From assembly GCA_030429605.1 (NCBI GenBank), contig JAUIEV010000003.1, forward strand, positions 310,001-374,000: a stretch of 64,000 nucleotides of DNA. The letters run 5' to 3'. Positions within the stretch are counted from its first letter, which is position 1. The number at the start of each line of letters is the position of its first letter. The translations under genes and the position numbers were made by a program. Shown here in pieces: positions 54,955 to 61,945 of the stretch. This DNA comes from Chlamydiia bacterium. Its GTDB lineage: Bacteria; Chlamydiota; Chlamydiia; Chlamydiales; Simkaniaceae. The notes below the pieces were generated by a model. That model saw only the letters and a program-made list of their open reading frames with translations. It was not told where the DNA came from and did no database searches.

Positions 54955-56310
54955 TTACGAAGAGCGGGTTAAAAGCACAATATTCTCACAATGGGGCGTA
55001 TGCGGGAATTGATCTACAGGCTGAACAACCTGCAGGGTATACCCTTCTTCCACAAAGCGATCCACATTCTCTTTCTGTGTGTATGGGTTACATGAGATAT
55101 AGAGAAGCTTTTTGGGCTTAAGGCGTAGAATATGCCCCATTGCTTTTGGCTCAAGTCCTGGGCGAGGTGGATCAACGATAGCAATATCAGGAGCTTTCAT
55201 TTCTTCAAGCACTTTTCCCACATCCCCTTTTACGACTTCTACGTTGTCAATCCCATTTTCCTCAATATTTGCCTGTGCATCATACACTGCATACGGGTTG
55301 AGCTCAACACCAAGTACGCGATCAACATATGGGGAAAAAGCCATGCCAATAGTCCCTGTACCACAGTACAAATCATAGACAACATCAGACGGAGAGGGAT
55401 CAGCTATTTCAATCGCTTTTGAGTAGAGAATACCCGCTTGAACTGTATTTGGCTGAAAAAACGCACTTGGGCTTATTTTGAGAGAATACTTCTCTTTTTC
55501 AGAAAGCACCAGTGTTTCTTTTAACCATTCCCTTCCATACAAGTGGACTTCAAACACTTGGGTTGGTTTCCCTGGAATCGCTTGCTGCACTTGCAGAAAA
55601 AGGTGGAGCGAATCCCCAAGATCGAAAGGCTTCAAGAGAGTAACAAAGTCTTGTATTGCTTCTTTTGGAAGAGCAAATTCCGGCACACCGGAGACGACTA
55701 AAATCACCATCCGCTCCTTCGTATTGGTGCCTTCACGAACAATGAGGTTTCGAAGATGTCCGGTGTTACTCGGCATGTGGTAGGCTTGGAGCGCATGTTT
55801 TTCCCACCACTGTGCAACAGCCTCTTTTACTTCTATAAACCATGGTTTTGTTAAATGGCACTCTGTAAGCGGTATTACTTTCCCTCGCGATCCAGCCTCA
55901 ATAAGGCCGAGGTAGCGAGTCCCTTCCTTGTCTTGTGAAAAAGTATACTCCATTTTATTTCTATATTCCCACACACTAGGGGACGGAAGAATGGGCAAGG
56001 AGTGTCCAAAAAGAGCCGCTATCACTGATTGTTTATGCTCTAGTTCTTTTGGATATGGCAGCATCTGAAAGGTGCATCCCCCACATTTCGGAAAATGGCC
56101 ACATCGAGAAGGCGTTCGATCTGGTGAGGGCGTAAGGATTCGCTCGAGTGTCGCTAGGTGGACTCCTTTTCTTTTCCGTCGAACCGTTGCAGCAACGGTT
56201 TCTCCAACCATAGCCCCTCGAACTTCGACTTTTTTTGACCCAAGGGAACCTTGCGCAACCCCACGCTTTGAATACTTTGTGAGATCTAGTTCTATGCTGC
56301 TGTGTTTCAT
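54955..56310 (-). CDS. rlmD: 23S rRNA (uracil-C5)-methyltransferase (RlmD/RumA family)
   Basis: 451 aa. N-terminal TRAM-like RNA-binding domain (~1-60), a 4Fe-4S cluster motif C-x5-C-x2-C in CGHFPKCGGC with an upstream Cys pattern, SAM-binding DLYCGTGTIGMAFS, VDPPRPGLEP, and the catalytic cysteine in YISCNPYTQKEN. It transfers a methyl group from SAM to a uracil (U1939 for RumA). It could modify another position, as family members differ in target. Confidence 0.93.
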   Translation of the reverse strand: MKHSSIELDLTKYSKRGVAQGSLGSKKVEVRGAMVGETVAATVRRKRKGVHLATLERILTPSPDRTPSRCGHFPKCGGCTFQMLPYPKELEHKQSVIAALFGHSLPILPSPSVWEYRNKMEYTFSQDKEGTRYLGLIEAGSRGKVIPLTECHLTKPWFIEVKEAVAQWWEKHALQAYHMPSNTGHLRNLIVREGTNTKERMVILVVSGVPEFALPKEAIQDFVTLLKPFDLGDSLHLFLQVQQAIPGKPTQVFEVHLYGREWLKETLVLSEKEKYSLKISPSAFFQPNTVQAGILYSKAIEIADPSPSDVVYDLYCGTGTIGMAFSPYVDRVLGVELNPYAVYDAQANIEENGIDNVEVVKGDVGKVLEEMKAPDIAIVDPPRPGLEPKAMGHILRLKPKKLLYISCNPYTQKENVDRFVEEGYTLQVVQPVDQFPHTPHCENIVLLTRSS

Positions 56311-56381
56311 ACTCTACCAAAAAGAATGTGTTCAATGATTTTACCATCAAAAAATGCTTTTCGTAAAGAATCCATATACAC

Positions 56382-56413
56382 AAAAAAAAAGCCTGCTTTC
56401 TGCAGGCTTTTTT
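56382..56413 (-). terminator. Rho-independent terminator downstream of hctA
   Basis: GCCTGC stem (56391-56396), 5-base loop, GCAGGC (56402-56407), flanked by A9 and T6, so on the minus strand a strong hairpin with a 9-base U-run follows the histone gene. It can also work on the plus strand. Confidence 0.9.
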
Positions 56414-56437
56414 CTAACAAAGGAAAAAAGAATGTAT

Positions 56438-56797
56438 CTATCTTCTTCTTGCTGTTTTCTTTTTTGCTGCTTTTCGAACAACACGTTTTTTCACAGCACC
56501 TTTTCGAGCAACTTTTCTCGTTGTCTTTTTCGCTGCCTTACGTGCTGTTTTCTTTGCTGCTTTTCGAGCCGGCTTTTTAGCTGCTTTTTTTGCAGTTTTC
56601 TTTTTTGCGCCTTTTTTTGCTGATTTCCCAGCTTGTACAGACTCTTTTCTAAATGTTTTTGCAAGCTTTCCAAGTTTGATCGTACCTGTTCGTACTCTTT
56701 GAGCCGCTGCAGAGTTTCCATTCATCGCTTTTGCTAAATCATGAGAGACTTGCTCAAGAAGTGCTGCAAGCTCTTGTGATGTTTTATTAAGTGCCAT
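56438..56797 (-). CDS. hctA: Histone H1-like protein Hc1
   Basis: 119 aa from ATG 56797 (MALNKTSQELAALLEQ); AGGAAGG precedes it. N-terminal ~60 residues match chlamydial Hc1 (HDLAKAMNGNSAAAQRVRT, IKLGKLAKTFRKES); the C-terminal ~55 residues are a Lys/Ala/Arg tail of KKAAKK/RKAAKK repeats that binds DNA. Hc1 condenses the chromosome at the end of the developmental cycle when reticulate bodies turn into elementary bodies. A strong terminator follows. The gene marks the organism as a chlamydia with a developmental cycle. Confidence 0.95.
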   Translation of the reverse strand: MALNKTSQELAALLEQVSHDLAKAMNGNSAAAQRVRTGTIKLGKLAKTFRKESVQAGKSAKKGAKKKTAKKAAKKPARKAAKKTARKAAKKTTRKVARKGAVKKRVVRKAAKKKTARRR

Positions 56798-56929
56798 AGA
56801 GAATACCTTCCTCGTTGTTTGTTGACGGCCCGTATCGCTTTGCCCTCCACCCATTGGAAATGGCACGTAAGCGATGATCGTATTTAGAGAGCACTGTCAA
56901 CCAAATATCATCTACTTCACTCAATACGG

Positions 56930-57745
56930 TCAGACTTTATTTTTTTTCAAAATAATTTTCACTTCTTTTGAAATAATATCCTGCATTTGTTCCATACTTT
57001 TTTTTGTTATTGGGCCGACAACACCCTCTCCAACAGGTTTTCCATCAATTTTTGTAATCGGCATAACTTCCCGAATAGAACTTGTTAAAAAGCACTCCTC
57101 AAGCTGTTCAACACGAAAGGGCGTACACGCGACGTTATCATGTAGCACATCGAGAAGGCAGTCCCGGGTAATACCTGGAAGCACCCGCGTTTTTGTTGTC
57201 ATAAGCTGACCGTTTACAACACCAAAAATGTTTGAGGTACCTCCCTCAAGGACATACCCTTTTTCATCTAGATAAATAACTTCTTCTGCATCCATAAAAG
57301 GTGTACTTCTTAGCGCATGCATCATGAGTGTATAGTTCGTTGATTTATACTCTGGAAGGTCTCGCTGCTTTTTGAGCGTGATTGCGTGAATCCCTGATGT
57401 ATACTTCTCTTTTGAGAGAGAGGGCAGCGGTTCAAACAAGGTAAAAATATCACCTGCCTTTGTATCCATTCGACTCGTTACATATATCCGTACACCACAG
57501 TCTGTATCAGGAAGTTCATCCACTATATGCTTAGAAAGTTTTTCTAGAGATATCGGCAGTGGGAGGTGAAGCCCCTTACAGCTCGACTCAAGCCTTCGCA
57601 AGTGATCCTCCAGCTTAAACGGAACGCCGTGATATGTTCGTAGCCGCTCAAATGCCCCGTATCCTCTTTGAAATGTCTCTCCTGTTAAAATATCGTGTGC
57701 ATCGTGGACAGTACACGCAATACCATTTCGAAAAATCTTGCTCAT
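56930..57745 (-). CDS. Class IV PLP-dependent aminotransferase (BCAT/DAAT/ADC-lyase type)
   Basis: 271 aa. Fold-type IV signature: ETFQRGYGAFERLRTYHG near the N-terminus, PLP lysine in LPEYKSTNYTLMM, and EGGTSNIFGV, the region contacting PLP. Members include branched-chain aminotransferase, D-amino acid aminotransferase and 4-amino-4-deoxychorismate lyase (PabC); sequence alone does not decide. Not in an obvious operon: it is 132 bases upstream of hctA on the same strand, and divergent from the kinase at 57964. Confidence 0.87.
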   Translation of the reverse strand: MSKIFRNGIACTVHDAHDILTGETFQRGYGAFERLRTYHGVPFKLEDHLRRLESSCKGLHLPLPISLEKLSKHIVDELPDTDCGVRIYVTSRMDTKAGDIFTLFEPLPSLSKEKYTSGIHAITLKKQRDLPEYKSTNYTLMMHALRSTPFMDAEEVIYLDEKGYVLEGGTSNIFGVVNGQLMTTKTRVLPGITRDCLLDVLHDNVACTPFRVEQLEECFLTSSIREVMPITKIDGKPVGEGVVGPITKKSMEQMQDIISKEVKIILKKNKV

Positions 57746-57963
57746 ATCTCACTCTCTCATTATTACAAATAAGTACACCAGAAGGTACTGCGTATTCTGA
57801 AATAATAACCATTAAAAAAAGAAAAAATAAACCCTTTTTCATTCACCGTTTCTTCATTTTTGTTAATTATTTTTTTGAATTAAATGATAAGATTTTGTAA
57901 ATTTTTATATAAAGGCACGCAAAGATTGGCTGGTAGAAAATACCCCAATAAGTGAGGCATACA

Positions 57964-59487
57964 ATGAGTAACATAGCAAAGCCTGCATCCTCAGGCGGGC
58001 GAAGTGAAGGGGATAAAATCATCCACGTTCTCGTCGCAGGTGTAGTGAAGGGAGGAAGCACAAAAGCTCCCGGACAATGCGCTTTTGCAGAGAGTGCTCG
58101 TTGTGCTATCGACACAATGCGGTGTACAGGTTGTGCGACGGTAGGAGAGGTCTTAGAAAGAGCTACAGGCTCTGAAGGAGTCGCTCAAAAAATGATGACA
58201 TCACTGAGTGGAGCTGGAGGAGCATCTTCTTCAAGGCTTCCGGCATTAGAAAGCGAGCGCGCAGAGAGTGATGCGCTCGCAGCAAAAGCATCAGCATTTA
58301 TTGAAAACGTGCATACGTTTGAGACCTCTTTTCGAGGTATACTTTCACTCCCTGCCTCAGGGGAACTCTCACAGCTTGCTGAACGACACCGTTTGCTAGC
58401 AGAACACCTATCAACTATTGATGCCCTTAACACTGAGTATGGAGAACTCTCAACGCTACTTGATGAAAAAGAACGCGCCTTACAAATGGGGCCTTTGACT
58501 CCAAGAGAAAAAGAATTGTTTCTCGGCTGCAGCGATACAATACGTAACCACCTGTCTGCATGTCGGTTTTTAACACATTATTTTGAGACGATGGTGCAAG
58601 TCGTAGAAAAAGCACCAACGGCCGGACTTATTCATTTGCACACAAAAACAGAGGAGCTTGCGCAGAGACTGCTCTCTGGAGAACGCCCTGTGCTCGCTCC
58701 TCCCCTTTCTGAAACGCTCAAAGGGCGCCTTCGAGCCATCACGCTTGGAAAAGGAATGAACCTCATTGAGAAATTTGCTCAGCTACCAGTAGATGGTGTC
58801 ACCGAAGCGAAAAGACGAGCCTTTAGAAGTATTCAAAATGAAATACAAAAACTTGTATTACTTAATGGAGCAAAACATGTTGTCCCACATTTTTTTGCTC
58901 GAATCACCTCAAACGTTGGACGTCTCTTTTTAGAACGTGCGGAAAGCGATCTTTTGCAAGCTATTTTCTCTTCCGAAGGGATTTCAGCAGCACAGCTTAA
59001 AAAATTTTTACGAGATACACTTGAGGGAATAGCATCAACACATGAAAAAGGTATTATACATAACGATGTTAAACCAGAAAATGTCCTCGTTATTAACGGT
59101 GAGGCTTTCTTAGCTGATTTTGGAGCAGCTCGATTCGAAGGAGAAACATGCCTTGGCGGAACAAGGGCATACTCTGCTCCTGAGAGGCTGTATAGATTGA
59201 GTGATACAACAGCCAAAAGTGACATGTGGTCATTCGGGGTTCTTTGTTTTGTTGCGCTCACTGCACATTATCCGTTTACAAAAGCACACATCGAAGAAGG
59301 AACACTCTTACAATCTCAAAAAAATATTTCGGAACGAATAGAAAAAGTTTTAACAGATGAGCGTGAGCGGCTTGCCGTGCTGGACCCGGAGTGTGCTGGA
59401 CAAGATGTCATTCGACGCCTCCTTCTTTTAGACCCTGAAGCACGACCAAGCACTCGAGAGCTCCTTTCGCATGGGTATTTCACATAA
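57964..59487 (+). CDS. Ser/Thr protein kinase with unusual N-lobe
   Basis: 507 aa from ATG 57964 (MSNIAKPASSGG), chosen because GAGG lies 6 bases upstream; an in-frame GTG at 57952 lacks a ribosome site. The C-lobe is clear: HNDVKPEN (His366), ADFGAAR (~385), GGTRAYSAPERL, KSDMWSFGVLC. The N-lobe is degenerate: no proper glycine loop (ITLGKGMN), and the lysine is only a candidate in VTEAKRR. The N-terminal ~260 residues are helical and include PPLSETLKGRLRAI, similar to the pre-kinase linker of the next two kinases (LPESLRETLRNIRAG). Likely catalytically weak or substrate-specialised. Confidence 0.78.
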   Translation: MSNIAKPASSGGRSEGDKIIHVLVAGVVKGGSTKAPGQCAFAESARCAIDTMRCTGCATVGEVLERATGSEGVAQKMMTSLSGAGGASSSRLPALESERAESDALAAKASAFIENVHTFETSFRGILSLPASGELSQLAERHRLLAEHLSTIDALNTEYGELSTLLDEKERALQMGPLTPREKELFLGCSDTIRNHLSACRFLTHYFETMVQVVEKAPTAGLIHLHTKTEELAQRLLSGERPVLAPPLSETLKGRLRAITLGKGMNLIEKFAQLPVDGVTEAKRRAFRSIQNEIQKLVLLNGAKHVVPHFFARITSNVGRLFLERAESDLLQAIFSSEGISAAQLKKFLRDTLEGIASTHEKGIIHNDVKPENVLVINGEAFLADFGAARFEGETCLGGTRAYSAPERLYRLSDTTAKSDMWSFGVLCFVALTAHYPFTKAHIEEGTLLQSQKNISERIEKVLTDERERLAVLDPECAGQDVIRRLLLLDPEARPSTRELLSHGYFT

Positions 59488-59526
59488 GGACTACTTTATT
59501 TTTTAAAAGAAAACAATGCTTTGCAA

Positions 59527-59535
59527 TGGTACAAT
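59527..59535 (+). promoter_or_regulatory. TGG-extended -10 promoter of kinase 59560
   Basis: TGGTACAAT (TGG at 59527-59529, TACAAT at 59530-59535), about 25 bases before the ATG. No good -35 box. Same type as before 14652 and 61946. Confidence 0.5.
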
Positions 59536-59559
59536 TGTTCCCAATAATTGGAGAAAAAA

Positions 59560-61800
59560 ATGGCAGCAATACTTTCAGGTACAATTCGTTTTTTAACATG
59601 TGGATACTGTTGTGGTGGAGAACAGGTAGCTCCTCTTCCTGCAGATGAAGTCCATGATGATATACAGCACGCAGCAGTTGACCCAGTTGCTGAAGCCGTT
59701 GCAGCGGTCGCAGAGGCGCATTTTCAAGGTGCTGCAGCCCCTCCACCTCAACCAGCAGCAATGGTCGAGGCAGATGAAATGGCCGGCCCTCCTCAGCTCG
59801 CAGCTGCTGACGAATTGGTTCAAGAACTAGCCGATGCAGCATCTCACGGCTCAAGTGCCGTAGAAGAGGCTCTTGGAGAAATTCTTGCAGGCGAGGCCAT
59901 CAATGAGGGAGATAGCAATCTCCATTCTTCTTTTTCTAGCAGCCGAGGAGAGCACTCCTCTGAAGAAGAAATGCCTGAGGGGATCGAAGACATAGGAGCA
60001 AGCAGACGTGAGCTTTTTCAACCTCCAAGGCACCTTTTTCTCGAAAAAGGTGCGTGCGATGAAGATGGGAGCAGGGCTGTATTTTCCCATTCATCAAGTG
60101 AGAGCGGGGAGCCTGCAGCGGCTGCAGCAGCAGGACGCCCTCCTACCCCAAGACCTAGTACGCCACGTCCGACACCCCAGGAGAGAGATAGACGCAATGT
60201 AACAGTAGAGTTTAGCCGACATACTGAAAGTGGTCGATCAACTGTACAAACAGCAGCAAGCGCAGCCGACATAGCCAGTCTTTTTACTCCTGAACACATT
60301 GCACTCCACCTGACACGTAAACATTCTGAGTTTGCTTCTCGATTTGGCAGTTTGATTACTGATTCAGATAGTTTCATTTCCGACCTCCCTGACGTCATTT
60401 CATCTAAAGATCTTGCTAAAAATTTGACCGAAGTGTTCATGCGCGTCACAGTCATCGATGGTGTTATTTCACAATTCGACTCGTTTTTAGAAGCATTTTC
60501 CATTGAGGATGCTCGCGCATTTAGAGAAGCACACCGAGAAGCACACCCCGAGATACTTCCTTTTTTTGCATTGTATGAAACGCTTCATCGATGTAGAGGC
60601 ATGTGTGCTACGTACATGCATTTTTTACATAGCGCCGATCGATCATTTAAAAGCACACTAGCTCCAATGTGTCCTGAGCGGATTATTCTCCCTGAATCAC
60701 TTCGAGAAACGCTGCGAAACATTCGTGCAGGAGCATGTTTTGAATACGGATCGGTCATTGGTCGGGGCTGCTATGGGACAGTCTCGAAAGCAAAGCTTGG
60801 ATCTCAACGGTATGCTATTAAATGTATGGTCACCCGTAATAGAGACGGGACCTTTTTTGAAGAGGCTAAAATCAACAAAAGAAGAGACATTGCTCTTGCG
60901 GAGATTGCCACACTTTTTGCGCTTCCACCCTCATTTTTTCTAGCCAGACACGTTTTTTCACTCGTGCGAACAAAAGATGCGATCACTCTCTTCCCTAGAG
61001 CCGAATGTGATTTTTTCAGTGAAATCGATAGGGGCGCGATTCCTGTTACGCGTCTCCGTCCCCTTTTAGGTGATGTAATCCAAGGTATCTTTGCGATGCA
61101 CAGGACAACGGTTCTTTTACCTGGAGGAGGAGAACAACAAGGTGTCGTCCACTCTGACTTAAAACCTGAAAATCTTCTTCTTTATCGAGATGCATCTGGA
61201 GAAGAACACCTGAAGCTCACCGATTTTGGAATATCTGGCATTGTTGGCCAAAAGTTTAGAGGTGGAACACCAATGTATCAAGCGCCCGAGTCATTTAGAC
61301 GAGGATACACACTTGATCCTAAAATGGATATTTGGGCGCTCGGCGTCATTTGTGCAACACTTCTTTTTGATAGACACCCTTTTTCTGAAGAGTTTATACG
61401 TTCTCATGCTTCATGGACCCAAGAAGCGATCGATAGTGAACTTGAATCAATACTAGAAGGTGAAGAGACTGCAGAGCGGATGCGAGTAGAAGATGGAGAT
61501 GGAACAATGCTCTGTTTTATCAAAAGGTGCTTGCGGTTCAATCCAGATGAACGGCCAACCATTGAAGAAGTCGGAGACGATCCTTTTATTGCGCCCGGAT
61601 TACGCAGTCGGCTAGGAGAAGACCCTCGAGATGCTCGTCTAGACTCTCCATGGCAGGTTCTTCCAGGAAAGAGCGTACTGCGTGCTCTGGCAGCCGAAGA
61701 AGCTGCAAGCGGAACCCAATCAGGAGGAGCACATGGTGCTGCGGCCGCTGCAAGCGCTGCTGCAAGTGCAGCCCATCCTGCACAACCGAGGTACGTCTAA
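59560..61800 (+). CDS. Ser/Thr protein kinase with Cys-rich leader and acidic linker
   Basis: 746 aa from ATG 59560 after a GGAG site. Leader MAAILSGTIRFLTCGYCC (residues 1-18), a disordered Ala/Glu/Pro-rich linker to ~230, helical pre-kinase region (~230-395), then a complete kinase: IGRGCYGTV (~401), YAIK Lys421, HSDLKPEN (His531), LTDFGIS, MYQAPESF, MDIWALGVI. A C-terminal Ala/Gly tail ends ...QPRYV. All catalytic residues are intact. The neighbour at 61946 is a close paralogue. No signal peptide or strong transmembrane helix; the leader may be a type III secretion and/or membrane-association signal (inference). Confidence 0.85.
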   Translation: MAAILSGTIRFLTCGYCCGGEQVAPLPADEVHDDIQHAAVDPVAEAVAAVAEAHFQGAAAPPPQPAAMVEADEMAGPPQLAAADELVQELADAASHGSSAVEEALGEILAGEAINEGDSNLHSSFSSSRGEHSSEEEMPEGIEDIGASRRELFQPPRHLFLEKGACDEDGSRAVFSHSSSESGEPAAAAAAGRPPTPRPSTPRPTPQERDRRNVTVEFSRHTESGRSTVQTAASAADIASLFTPEHIALHLTRKHSEFASRFGSLITDSDSFISDLPDVISSKDLAKNLTEVFMRVTVIDGVISQFDSFLEAFSIEDARAFREAHREAHPEILPFFALYETLHRCRGMCATYMHFLHSADRSFKSTLAPMCPERIILPESLRETLRNIRAGACFEYGSVIGRGCYGTVSKAKLGSQRYAIKCMVTRNRDGTFFEEAKINKRRDIALAEIATLFALPPSFFLARHVFSLVRTKDAITLFPRAECDFFSEIDRGAIPVTRLRPLLGDVIQGIFAMHRTTVLLPGGGEQQGVVHSDLKPENLLLYRDASGEEHLKLTDFGISGIVGQKFRGGTPMYQAPESFRRGYTLDPKMDIWALGVICATLLFDRHPFSEEFIRSHASWTQEAIDSELESILEGEETAERMRVEDGDGTMLCFIKRCLRFNPDERPTIEEVGDDPFIAPGLRSRLGEDPRDARLDSPWQVLPGKSVLRALAAEEAASGTQSGGAHGAAAAASAAASAAHPAQPRYV

Positions 61801-61912
61801 GCAACACCCTGAGAACTGGTTGCTTGCTGAATGAACGTATTCACAAGGAGCAAGCTTGCAGATATTTTCTGTAAAAAGCAGTTGATTTTTTTGAGTATTG
61901 AGTGTTCTGCCA

Positions 61913-61921
61913 TGGTATACT
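61913..61921 (+). promoter_or_regulatory. TGG-extended -10 promoter of kinase 61946
   Basis: TGGTATACT within ATGGTATACTCTTT, identical over 14 bases to the minus-strand promoter of the kinase at 13456-14652. Ribosome site AAGGAG follows, 6 bases before the ATG. Confidence 0.55.
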
Positions 61922-61945
61922 CTTTCAATCGGACAAGGAGAAAAA

